A stretch of 64,000 nucleotides of DNA, taken from contig NC_049983.1 in the NCBI RefSeq assembly GCF_000003815.2, forward strand, positions 16,508,856 through 16,572,855, read 5' to 3'. Each line of letters starts with the position of its first letter. Within the stretch, counting starts at the first letter, position 1. The notes under the pieces are model-generated. The model worked only from the letters and a program-made list of their open reading frames with translations. It did no database searches and was not told the DNA's origin. Positions 10,979 to 22,660 of the stretch are shown in pieces. A program made the translations under genes and the position numbers. This stretch comes from Branchiostoma floridae (lineage: Eukaryota > Chordata > Leptocardii > Amphioxiformes > Branchiostomatidae).

Positions 10979-12673
10979 TCAATCCTGAGGATAAGAACAT
11001 GAAATATGTTACTAATTTTAGAGACATTTTGTGGCAGGAGAAAAAATTTACAAGGACGGTATGTACGATATAAATGGCTAATACATTACCTCTGTTGACT
11101 CTGTGAAGAAGTCACACATCCATGATGGGTCTTCATCCTCGAGGAGTTGTTCTGTCTCTTCTTCATCACTATCAATCTGCGAGGACAAGAAATGGGACGC
11201 GCAAATTTATGCCTCGTTATCTGCAATGAGGAGAAGCATGTTTTCATCGCACATTTCTGGTGTCGACTTTCTAAGCAGCTTTATAAGTCTGCTGTAGGAA
11301 ACGAATCAATTTGTAAAGAAGCAAGAAAAAGTAGTAGCAATCATTCTGTATAATTTCATTACCTCTGGAACTGCATGGGTTCGTCCTTTGTCACGGTGAT
11401 ACTCTTCATCCTCGAGTTCTTCTGCGCGTGCCATCATCTCCCTCTCTTCCGGCAGCAATGCCGGATAGCGATCTTCTGCTTCATCGTCATGATTGTCGCC
11501 TCCTTTGCTGTCGGTCGAGGTATATTGGTTCGCCCTGTTTTCTCTTACAGGAGTAACGCCAGATTTCTTGAAGGCTTTCTTGATCACAGCCTTAGAAAGA
11601 ACGCATTTTCTGGCTTCGTTGTAGATCTTGCAGAAGGTTGACTTAAAGTCGGGCGCGAGACGAGCCTTCACCGCGCGGTTGAACTTGGTTTTCATTCGAT
11701 CGAAGGGGACGTCTAGTGGATGCCTGAAAACGGTAGTACGAAATGGCAGAGCCATGAAGACGATGTCGTTCTTTAAAGCAAAATCTATGACTTCGGGCGT
11801 TACGTGAGTGCTGCTTGGATCCATCAACACCAGAACAGGCCGTACCGGCGAACAAAACGGCAGAAAACATTCCTGGAGCCACCGCAAGAAAGCGTCCCCC
11901 TCGACTAGTCCTGATGGTGTAACCGCATACAGGGCGTTGTTTGGACCTTCTGATCTGTAGTCATTGGTGGGAAATGACTTTGAGAAGGTGATCAAAGGTG
12001 GGATAGCTGCACCATCAGCAGCGACGCACTCAAGGCAAGATAATTTGTGATCGTGGCCGCCTGTCCTGATAGCAGCACCTGGAACATTTAACTTGGCAAA
12101 AGTCAGCGGCTCCATCTTAGGGTCAAGGTCAAATCCCACCTCATCAGCGTGATAAATGCGATGTGGCCGGCCAGTCAAGCCTTCTTTGGTCATCGTTGCC
12201 GTCAGCTGATCAAAGTATTTCGTTTTATCTACAGATTTTGTGCTCAAATTGTTCAAAGAACCTAGCTGTCGCAAGATCTTACTGTTGCGTTCCTTGAACC
12301 GCTTCCACCAACTTTTAGACAGTCCCTTTTGAGGGTCTATCTTCGGTGCTGTTCCGTTTTCTGCACAGTGTCGAAGATGAACTTCAAGAGCAAGCGCGAG
12401 AATTGTCTTCTTGGTTGTGGGAAACCCGTGCTCTGCACGGTACTTCATGTAGTAGTTGATACTGTCTTCTTCGTCTTGTAAAATGACAAGGGGCCTCCCC
12501 AAATTTGCGTCCAGAGCAGACTTGCCTTGTACCTTGTCATATAGAGTTGACCGAGGCACACCGTACTTTCTGGAAGCTGTGCTGATTGTCAGCTTGTTTT
12601 CAGCTATGTCTTTCAAAATTTCTTCAATTTTGTCCTTGTCCCACTCCCTTAGTTGTCTTGTCTTTCTTTTCTT
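10979..12673 (-). CDS. pogo/Tigger-like transposase-derived protein, array copy 2
   Basis: Exons: 12673..11363 (437 codons), 11176..11090 (29 codons, ending TESTE), 10984..10979 (one codon and stop). The acceptor ttttcag and donor GAG|GTAATG are kept, and both junctions stay in phase 0. The psq HTH (STASRKYGVPRSTLYDKV), CENP-B-type HTH and DDE_1 domain are intact, with the triad in HADEVG, LMDPSSTH and HPLDV. No stop or frameshift interrupts it. From HADEVGFD to about KSTFCKIYNEARKC it is identical in protein to copy 3, while its HTH part is closer to copy 1. The 3' UTR carries a 535 bp MITE before the polyadenylation signal at 9616. The start codon exon is not identified. Same probable role as copy 1. 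Confidence 0.8.
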
Positions 12674-14322
12674 CTGAAAATGCAAGCAAAGCGAATTTAG
12701 CATGACTGGGGGAGAAGTTGGACGACACAATCGATGGACCTAGAATTAGGCGAAATTATTGCCAAGTGATTCTTTTATTTGTTTATACGTAGCTGTGTAA
12801 CTATCAACGATCATTTTCAGAACGAAACAACAACAATCAATTTGTATCACCTTACTAGCAATGGTCTATGCTATAGGATCTGATACACGAAGCGGCCAAC
12901 ATTTTTGCATATGTGCTATAGCATCTTTGTTCCAAGTATCATCGCCCTTCGGCGCAACACACCAACTTCACATGTACCGGCGAGGCACCAGCTGGTTATA
13001 TTTAACTGAACGACTTATCACACCTAACCTTTGCACATCTACCAGCAAGCAAGTACCTCACAAAACATTGTTGGTATAAAACATGCAGTAAGTCTGTGCA
13101 GTTTCATCCAACAAAAACAGAGATGCCATGGTAAAGTTTCAGTCGTATCAATTGACCTTAATCCAACATTATATCCAGATGCTGCGTGCACGGCGGCTCG
13201 AAATAAGCTGAAAATCCTGGTGTGTTGTTTGATTTTAGTTCATCTCAGTACTGAGGAACGTTTCTATGAAATAAAACATACTGCATACTGCATTAACGGA
13301 ATGAAAACATAGTCTCTTTATTTCAAACAACATTTGAATGGATGGATGAATGTTTGTTCAAACTTCACAAACTGAACGTTTGCGTTACATATTGACTTGC
13401 TTTGACTAAAGAATTAAGTGCTATTGCATGCTATTGCACTTAAAACAAAACCTCAAGGTGGATAAAAGAAAAATAAAGTATCAGTTGAAGCAAAACAACA
13501 ATCATATCATTAACACAAAACGAACAAATCTCTTCCTGTGGTCACTTAGCACTAACAGCATTGCCTCAGGTAACCAAAATGCCTGATATACAAGTAAAAC
13601 ACGTGACATGAACAAGCCTGGGGTATACGGTATGCTCATCATTTTTTAAAATCAATCCAGTGGCTCTTTAGTCTAAACAAAGATCGAGAAGAGCTTAGAA
13701 CAGGCTGCATAATAGGCTAGCGTACTTTCCTAGGACATTCGTGAAAACGGAACATGCCCTAACCTGAACAAAATTCAACAGTATTTAGTGCACCTAGATA
13801 TTATGTGCATACCATACAAATAGTCGGGACTCTGTAATGCTGACGTCAAAATTCGTATTAAATGTGGCCATTACAAACAATGGTGTTCATTCGAAGCCAC
13901 GCAATGTAATGTTCGGAGAATCCTATCTAGAACGATCTTGAGAATACAATGTGCCAGCATGCTAGCATTAAGCTGAGACCGAGCCAGGTCCGTGACAGAC
14001 TATCCAGCCTCTGCAACGCCACCTGGTGATATACTTGTGCCTGTACAACTTATGACACAACTGTTCGCTTGAGAAGACATCTTAGCACAAGCAGACGCGT
14101 CGACGAGAAGCCGCGAAGTCTGTTCTTTTGACAGTTCTTCAATGGCTGGTAAGAGGGCGCTTTGTTGTCATCAATCCTGAGGATAAGAACATGATATATG
14201 TTACTAATTTTAGAGACATTTTGTGGCAGGAAAAAATTTACAAGGACGGTAAGTATGACAAAAAGCGGCTAATACATACATTTGTTGAACCTGTGAAGAA
14301 GTCACACATCCATGATGGGTCC

Positions 14323-15879
14323 TCAGTCTCGGAGTTGGTCTGTCTCCGGATCCTCTTCATCATTGTCAATCTGCAAAGACAAGAAATGGGACGCGCAAAT
14401 TTATGCCTCGTTATCTGGAATGAGGAGAAACATGTTTTCATCGCACATTTCTGGTGTCGAATTTCTAAGCAGCTTTATAAGTCTGCTGTAGGAAACAGAT
14501 CAATTTCTAAAGAAGCAAGAAAAAGTAGTAGCAACCATTCTGTATAATTTCATTACCTCTGGAACTGCATGGGATCGTCTTTTGTCACGGTGATACTCTT
14601 CATCCTCGAGTTCTTCTGCGCGTGCCATCATCTCCCTCTCTTCCGGCAGCAATGCCGGATAGCGATCATCTGCTTCATCGTCATGATTGTCATCTCGAGC
14701 TCCTTTGCTGTCGGTCGAGGTATGTTGGTTCGCCCTGTTTTCTCTTACAGGAGTAACGCCAGATTTCTTGAAGGCTTTCTTGATCACAGCCTTAGAAAGA
14801 AGGCATTTTCTGGCTTCGTTGTAGATCTTGCAGAAGGTTGACTTAAAGTCGGGCGCGAGACGAGCCTTCACCGCGCGGTTGAACTTGGTTTTCATTCGAT
14901 CGAAGGGGACGTCTAGTGGATGCCTGAAAACGGTAGTACGAAATGGCAGAGCCATGAAGACGATGTCGTTCTTTAAAGCAAAATCTATGACTTCGGGCGT
15001 TACGTGAGTGCTGCTTGGATCCATCAACACCAGAACAGGCCGTACCGGCGAACAAAACGGCAGAAAACATTCCTGGAGCCACCGCAAGAAAGCGTCCCCC
15101 TCGACTAGTCCTGATGGTGTAACCGCATACAGGGCGTTGTTTGGACCTTCTGATCTGTAGTCATTGGTGGGAAATGACTTTGAGAAGGTGATCAAAGGTG
15201 GGATAGCTGCACCGTCAGCAGCGACGCACTCAAGGCAAGATAATTTGTGATCGTGGCCGCCTGTCCTGATAGCAGCACCTGGAACATTTAACTTGGCAAA
15301 AGTCAGCGGCTCCATCTTAGGGTCAAGGTCAAATCCCACCTCATCAGCGTTATAAATGCGATGTGGCTGGCCAGTCAGGCCTTCCTTGGTCATCGTTGCC
15401 GTCAGCTGATCAAAGTATTTCGCTTCATCCACAGATCTTGTGCTCAAATTGTTCAAAGAATCTAGCTGTCGCAAGATCGTACTGTGGCGTTTTTTAAACC
15501 GCCTCCACCATTTTTCAGACAGCCCTTTCTGCGGGTCTATCTTTAACTTTGGGGCCGTTCCGTTTTCTGCGCAGTGTCGAAGATGGACTTCTAGAGCAAG
15601 CGGGAGAATTGTCTTCTTGGTGGTGGGAAACCCGTGCTCTGCACGGTACTTCATGTAGTAGATGATGCTGTCTTCTTCGTCTTGTAACATGACTCGAGGC
15701 CTTCCCAATTTTGCGTCCATAGCAGTCCTCCCTTTTATTTTGCGATGTAGTGTTGCCCGAGGCACACCGTGCTTTTTGGAAGCCGCATAAACTGACAGCT
15801 TGTTTTCATCTATGTCTTGCAAAATTTCCTCTATTTTCTCCTTGTCCCACTCCCTCAATTGTCTTGTCTTTCTTTTCTT
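14323..15879 (-). CDS. pogo/Tigger-like transposase-derived protein, array copy 3
   Basis: Exons: 15879..14557 (441 codons) and 14370..14323 (15 codons then TGA). The frame is also open 5' of the acceptor to an ATG at 15987, so translation could begin there, but the conserved ttttcag acceptor argues for splicing as in the other copies. The psq HTH is the most altered of copies 1-3 (AASKKHGVPRATLHRKI), whereas the catalytic part is identical to copy 2. The triad lies in NADEVG, LMDPSSTH and HPLDV. In the small acidic exon the frame has shifted relative to the other copies, so the protein stops at LRD and loses the conserved WMCDFF end. Polyadenylation signal at 13317. Confidence 0.8.
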
Positions 15880-17438
15880 CTGAAAATGCAAGCAAAGCGA
15901 GTTTAGTAAGGCCAAGGGAGAAGTTGGACGACGCAATAGATGGACCTGGAATTTGGAAAAAGTGCTGATTTCTTTACACTGCCACATGATTCTATTGTTT
16001 CTGCGTGATTATGTAAGTATTATAAATCACTTTACAACATTAGGAATACTTTGTATCACCTTACTCCTATGGGGCTATAATACAGAGGATACATGGACAT
16101 GATACACAAACTATCAATCTTCCAGCAGATACTATTGTGGCATATCAGACATATCAGTTGGCCAAGGAGTTAACCGGCCAAGGAGTTTCATTTGCCGACC
16201 GTAGATTTATTTCCAATAATCATTGTTTATACCATTTTGAATCTTTTTATTTGTAAATCTTATTTGTGTCGTATAGACAACGTTAAAGGTCATCTGTCAC
16301 CTATTTTGTCTTAGTGTGCCTGGTGCTGGTCATCGATGCATTCGTAATAATGTCTGGTAAAAAGGTAACGACGTGACATTCAAATTGGACCCCATAAACT
16401 ACAACCATGAAACGCCAACAGACATAACAGTGGTAGATGTCATTTATTGACAGTACTGAATGCTATGCACGGAAAGTCAGATCATGATAGGGCTCAGTGT
16501 GTACTACTAGCATCAATATAGATTGTAAAATTCGATTACAATATACCTAATTTGAAGCAACATGCGGAAAAACTTAAGTACCACATGTTTTCTTACTTCA
16601 AATACAGTGCAATAATATGACGTGTCACAACTGCTGATCACTTGGTACCAATACTATTGTCTTAAGTAATCAATGCCTCATTGGCAAGTAAGACTCATTA
16701 CATGAATGCCATAAACAAGTGAATCATATGGTGTTTTGTCAGCTGTGTGCATGTCAATTTTGTTGATCTCAGGTCTTAACGAAGACCGCAAGTCTGGTAT
16801 CCTTCCTATACTAGCTCAGTTGGGGCACATTCTGCAGACATTACAGGCTTTGTACTAGGCTAGCGCTGTTCAATACTTCCTTAAAACTTGTTCTCAGAAC
16901 AAGCATAAATATACAAACATATATCTATCTATCTATATATATTTTAATATCTAAAAATAATCGCAGCACACTAAAAAACATGTGTATCACATGTGATGCT
17001 AAAACTTGCAAGAAATGTAAATAACAACAACTAACTCTATTCAAGACTTGCAATGTAGATCATGATATTCGTAGAATTCAAGAACGAATCTCAAGAAATC
17101 AAACCAAATCAAATACCGTGGGCATAGCACAATGAATTCTTCACAGTTGCAATGAATGTGGCCTATATCAACAAATGGTGTTCCATCCAAGCCATGCAAT
17201 GTAGAACCTTAACTAGAACAAATTAGAAGCCATGGCGCCTGCAAGCTGAGACAGAGGCTAGGTCCGTGTCCATAGAATTTAATCTTTGCAGCGCCTTCTG
17301 CTGACATAATTGTACAAATTTCACCCCACTGCTCACTTGAGAAGTCATCTTAGCACGAGAAGACGTGTCGACAAGAAGCCTCGAGGTGTGTTCTGATGTC
17401 AGTCCTACAACGACTGCTGAGAGAACGCCTCGTCGTCA

Positions 17439-19192
17439 TCAATCCTAAGGATACAAAAATGAAACATGTCGTTAAAAATTCAGGTAATTCGCCGAAAAAT
17501 ATGAACATGAAAATGAAACATAAAAGGTGTTTCAGACATTTTTTAAGGAAGAAGAAAAGCACACAAACAAAGAAAGTATATAAAAAATATATACCTTTGT
17601 TAACCATGGAAAGAAGTCACACATCCATCCTGAGCACCCAGCCTTGTCCCGGAACAGTTGCTCTGTCCCCTCTTCAACACTGTCGGGCTGTAGAGAGGAG
17701 AGTGCATTTTAATGCATATGCGCATTTGTGCTGATACAAAGTTTAAAAAAAAAACATCTTTGCTTTCTATAAGAAACAGGTCAATTGATTTTAGTTCAAA
17801 AAATAGCAGTCATCATTATGTATAAGCAAGATATTCAGTTACCGATGAGAATTTCTCGGGAATCTGATAAGATCGTCCTTCCTCCTCAAGTTCCTTTGCG
17901 CGTGACACCATCTCCCGCTCTTCCGGCAGCAATGCCGGATAGCGATCTTCTGCTTCTTCATCGTCATGATCATCACTTCCTTTGCTGGCGTTTGCGACCG
18001 TCGGGGCATCGTTAGACTTGAACGGCTGCTGGTTCATACTGTGCTCACCAACAGGATATACACCGGACGACTTGAAGGCCACCTCGATCACAGTCTTTGA
18101 AAGAACGCCTTCTCTAGCTTTGGTATAGATCTTGCAGAAGGATGACTTTCTGAGGGTGAGTTCTGGTGTAAGAGGATCATTAGCCACGCGATTAAACTGT
18201 GTCTTCATTCGATCGAAAGGAACGTCTAGTGGGTGTCTGAAAACACTGCTGCGACTTGGTAGGCCCATGAGGATAATGTCATTGTTCGAGGCAAAATCCA
18301 TGACTTCGGGTGTCACGTGAGTGCTGCTTGCATCCATCAACACCAGAACAGGTCGCACAGGGGAGCAAAACCGCAGAAAACATTCCTGCAGCCACCACAG
18401 GAAAGCGCCGCCCTCGATGAATCCTGAAGGCGTTAGGGCGTACCGTGCGTTGTCTGGACCTTCCGAGCTGTAATCTGTGGTGGGGAAAGACTTTGAGAAG
18501 GCGATCAAAGGAGGGATAGCTGCACCGTCAGCAGCGATACACTCCAAGCAGGTCAATTTGTGATCGTGGCTGCCTATCCTAATGGCAGCACCTGGAACGT
18601 TTATCCTGGCAAACGTCAGCGGCTCCAGCATAGGATCAAGGTCAAATCCGACCTCATCTGCATGGTAAATGCGGTGTGGCTGACCAGTCAGGCCTTCCTT
18701 CGCCATGGTGGCTGTCAGCAGTGCGGAGAAGTATTTCGTTCTGTCCACAGATTTTCCGATGACGTTGTTCAGAGAATCCAGCTGTCGGACGATCGTTATG
18801 TTGCGTTCCTTGAACCGCTTCCACCATTTTTGAGACAATCCCTTTTGAGGGTCTATCTTTGGCGCCGATCCGTTTTCTGCACAGTGCCGCAGATGGACCG
18901 CAAGCGTTAGCGCGAGAATTGTCTTCTTGGTGGTGGGAAACCCGCGATCAGCGCGGTACTTCATGTAGTAGATGACGCTGCTTTCCTCATCTTGTGAAAT
19001 GATGCAGGGCCTCCCGTTCGTCGCGTCCATGGCAGATTTGCCTTTGATCTTGTCACTCACTGTCGACTGGGGAACGCCGTACTTTCTGGACGCCGCACTG
19101 ATTGACAGCTTGTTCTCGATAATGTCTTGCAACATTTTTGCAATTATGTCCTTGTCCCACGTCTTTCTCGGTTGTTTGGGTCTTACCCTTGT
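17439..19192 (-). CDS. pogo/Tigger-like transposase-derived protein, array copy 4
   Basis: Exons: 19192..17843 (450 codons), 17687..17595 (31 codons), 17444..17439 (one codon and stop). Splice sites are ttttcag|ACA, TCG|GTAACT, ctacag|CCC, AAG|GTATAT and ccttag|GAT; every junction is phase 0 as in the other copies. It is the most diverged member (SISAASRKYGVPQSTVSDK; LMDASSTH; tail QIPEKFSS instead of AVPE) yet keeps the whole frame, all three acidic residues and the WMCDFF end. Retention of open frame and gene structure at this divergence suggests it has been under coding constraint. No in-frame ATG occurs before the HTH, so a 5' exon upstream of 19192 is needed. Polyadenylation signal at 16443. 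Confidence 0.8.
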
Positions 19193-19560
19193 CTGAAAAT
19201 TCAAGCAAAGTGAAGTTAGTATGACCGTCGAGAAGATGGACTACGCAGTCTACTAGAAGATACCTTTAAATTGGGAATAGAGTTTTTTCTTTCTTTTTTT
19301 CATTGCCACGGTGTCGTTTTATTGGCTTGTTTGTGACTAAGTATACGCATGTCAATGATCATTTCTGCAAAAGAAGAACCGCTTTATACCCTACGGGAGT
19401 ACAATATCTGAAACACAAAGCTGTTACATTCTATGTTCTTTCGCACCTCACAAGAGCGTCGCTCAGTCTTGCCATGGGCTTTAGGGTACACCAGAAATAC
19501 GTGTTATTCTCAATGTCCATGTTTATCGAAGTCTTCATAACAATAGCTGATGAAACTTAA

Positions 19561-20608
19561 AGGATGACGACTTTTAAACAACACTCGAGAAACAACCACA
19601 CACAGTAACAGGCATGACACTGGTTTTCAACACTTCATTTCTTCATAGTATTTTTCACCAACTTTCACGCTAGTGTAAAACGAATATCATTCATCGTTTT
19701 ATTATATGATCAACAACAAGACGGCGGTATCTTCTCTCACGTGTACAAAACTACTGTTAACAAAATACAACATGAACTATGACATTGTAAAACATACAAC
19801 AGGTGACAATGACACGTGAATGATGCAGTTTCAAACCACTAAGCCTATAACAGCCCTCTCAATCTAAACATACAGTTGTTGTATTGATTCTTCTTTAAAA
19901 GCTTTCGGTAATTCGTCAAGATACAGAATACTTACATGTACAATAACTACACGTGCACTGCCAGTAGCCATATTCAACTTGATTTTTTCAAAGGTTTCAA
20001 CTTTATCCTTATGTGATTTGGTCCATGACTGAAACTGAATATTGTTCGTATATTTCTACCATCACCAAGACGATTCTATAATAAATGATGAGGTAGTAGT
20101 TTGTTCCAACCAACACGTTACTACTCGCACCACATGTATATTGCACCGAATCCGTCTTTCCCAGTAAAGCCAATGTTCTTGTGTCCTTCAGAGGACCTGC
20201 TAAAGCATGTGAAAGCAAAACAAGAAAACATGAATCATACAATCTGTGATCCTCTCGGTCAATCAATCCCTCTATTCTTGAAATCATGAAAGTAGCATTA
20301 CAGACTGATAATTCAATAGCAATACAGACTGATAATTTACACTTTCGTTACATAATGTTGCCTTTTCATCCTTACTTCGGTTTCCAGCCCGGGCTTATCT
20401 TTACAAGCACAATAACCGGTCATTCAGCACTAAGGACAGATGCCTCGCGAAACTTTTCCTTAATTTTTGGCCCCGTCCTTCGATGCTTCCCTCCTTCCAA
20501 CTATCCCACTCCACAAGCCTGCTGATACCTGCGTCTTCCTGCCCCTGAACTACACTTGTTATTCCCGTGTCTACATGTTGTGCAGCACTTTCTTCTACGT
20601 AGCAAGTT
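19561..20608. other. intergenic between array and orphan exon
   Basis: No splice-supported coding sequence was recognised. A short duplicated phrase (acagactgataatt) occurs at about 20301-20337. Confidence 0.4.
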
Positions 20609-20977
20609 TCAAGGCGTCCCTGTATCTTTTTTGTTACGGACCTGTTGTTCAACCCTCTTGACATAAAGCTTCGACCTCCTTTGCCACTCTTCCTTGGAAA
20701 GCATCGCGTTCCTTTTGTCGCTCTGTTTTACACCCCTGATGAACTCCTTGCACTTCCAGCAGCGCACCTTGCCGGCTTTTTCAAGAGGGGTAGAATTGGC
20801 TGCGACTTTGAACCATTTCACACAGTGCTTGGAGAAGACAGTGTGATGACCTGTAGACATGTCATGCCGGGCGTTCGAGGGGAAGTAGTAGAGGTTCGTT
20901 GAAATTTTCTTGTATTGTTCGTAATCTATGCCGAGACATGGAAACATCTTTCCGATGCTACAGCCAGCCTTCCTTCC
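20609..20977 (-). CDS. orphan exon, basic Cys-containing protein of unknown function
   Basis: An acceptor (ccaatttag|GGAAGG) opens a 123-codon frame that runs to a stop. The encoded segment has CWKCKEF in the middle and a Lys/Arg-rich end (KEEWQRRSKLYVKRVEQQ). I do not recognise the family. It is on the same strand as its neighbours. It could be a last exon of an unfound gene. It could also be a 5' exon of transposase copy 4: CAACAG|GTCCGT near its end is a phase-0 donor that would join in frame to 19192. Neither is established. Confidence 0.35.
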   Translation of the reverse strand, partial: GRKAGCSIGKMFPCLGIDYEQYKKISTNLYYFPSNARHDMSTGHHTVFSKHCVKWFKVAANSTPLEKAGKVRCWKCKEFIRGVKQSDKRNAMLSKEEWQRRSKLYVKRVEQQVRNKKDTGTP

Positions 20978-22660
20978 CTAAATTGGACAATAAAAAAGTA
21001 TTACAACACCCGTGTCCAAAGACAAACTGTTGGTATTAAGTTTTATAAAGGCACTCAAATGAAAGTTAAATTGATACGACTGGTCTTTTTATTGAAATAA
21101 ATTCACTGTAGTTATCTCTATAGACTCACTAAAACCACTGTGAATATATTTCTAAATTAGTCAGCACACCAATTTGGAGCTAAAGCCCTTGTCACACATA
21201 ACTCGCCATGGCCTCCTGACCTTAGTCAGACCATGGTTGGGAGTTAGTCGTGAGCAAGGTCATCAGTGGAGAATTGGTCGTTGAGGTTGCCTTCATGTTT
21301 TTTTTATACTAGTCTTTAAGCGCCAGTGAATTTTGAAAAATCAAAGTCGGGAGAGTCGTGTTGTGCTTAGACGCAATCAGAGGAACGAACTGGAGATTGC
21401 ATAGGGTGGATTCTAGGGTAGGTCCTACACAGCGCCATCCTTGGTTAGGGAGTGGTCGGGAGCATTGTCGTGGGGAGGTCCTGAGTATCCTTTCGGCAAA
21501 AGATCTTGAGATAACACATGGACATGGTACTTGTTGATTACGCTAGCTTGCGTCATGCTCTGCTGACTTCAGCAGAAGTTTGGCTTATGTACTCTTCCAC
21601 ATAGTCTTATAAATGAACAAGTGAACTGCAACCGTTTATTGATTGCAATGGGGTGATTGTTAAGTTAAGAGCACATCTCTTTTCCATTGTTTTTATCAGC
21701 AAATCATCTCGAACTGTGTATAAGCAAAAGGGCAGGCTTGTAAAAGCACGAATCATACAAAATAGTCACTGTGGTATTGTCAAAAATTTTTTAAAGAAGG
21801 GCACATGGTGAATGACAAGACGATGTCTCTTAAAAAATGGCCATAAATTTTCCCTATAGTAGTTGATATTACTTCAACAGTACATGTAAAAACAAACAAT
21901 ACGTACATTGTGTAGAATTCACATGTAGTACTACTCATGGTCCTGCGAGACCAATGAGTGCCTTTACTTTACATGCATAGCACTTTGCTATTGCTACATG
22001 ATTGTATTTGGAGTTCTTGACAGTATAAAGCAAAGTGGTATGATACATTTTATATGTCTTTAATTTGTGTGTTAAAAGACTTATTAGGGTCACATTACTG
22101 GATTATGGAATGTAGTATATCATGACAACATGAAGAATCTTTCAGGTCTTTTTAATGTGCTACAAATGTAACTATTGACCAACAAAAAAGTCTAACATTC
22201 ACATTTGTTGTCTCACTTTGTTGTGTACTGACTAACATGTCATTACTTTGTTAAAAAAAAGATAGTTACTAAAAAAACTATAAAATTTGAAACTGACTTG
22301 TGCACTTTTTTTCTGAGCCTTGGTTACTCCTATCATGGTTAAATGTATATTGTTAACTTCCTCCTAATTATGCTTAACTCAGCATGCATAGCCCAGTGGC
22401 TATACTGCCTCTTGAACAAGAAGGCTCGACTTCTATGCCTGCTGTTCAGCTCACAACATACGAGCTACTGCTAAGAGTTACAGTCCTTAGGTTGGGACGA
22501 AAGCCGTGGTCCACTGTTCATTGTGCTTGTCAAAAATAGCTAGGGATATTTCCATGTACACAAAGTACGGTACAGCATCTGTATTCACTGTCAGGACCAG
22601 TGAAAGAGTAGCTCTTCAGTTAGCTAAACTGGATGGAGATCACCATCCCCATCACTGATC
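20978..22660. other. intergenic, no gene recognised
   Basis: AT-rich sequence downstream of the homeodomain/GTF2I-like gene. The 21190-21490 stretch is locally richer in GTCG/GGTCG words (for example gggagagtcgtg, ggtcgggag) and may be an old repeat. Nothing coding is supported. Confidence 0.4.

Larger units (their letters stand above)
6351..19560 (-). repeat. tandem array of four pogo/Tigger-like transposase-derived genes
   Basis: Four head-to-tail units share the main exon, a small acidic exon, a 3' UTR and an AATAAA signal (plus-strand TTTATT at 6351, 9616, 13317 and 16443; spacings 3265, 3701 and 3126). Similarity extends well beyond the ORFs, through introns and 3' UTR (for example ggctggtaagagggcgctt near 7202, 10943 and 14142). 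The units therefore arose by duplication of a spliced gene, not by separate transposition or retroposition. No terminal inverted repeats bounding individual units were seen. Copies 2 and 3 are the closest pair, copy 4 the most diverged. Copy 2 is longer because of a 535 bp MITE at 9787-10321. Confidence 0.85.

Noticed and set aside
6351-19560. ProtoRAG-like element considered for the transposase array
   Set aside because: The proteins have psq/CENP-B HTH and pogo-type DDD motifs, no RAG1 core or RAG2-like frame and no RSS-like ends.
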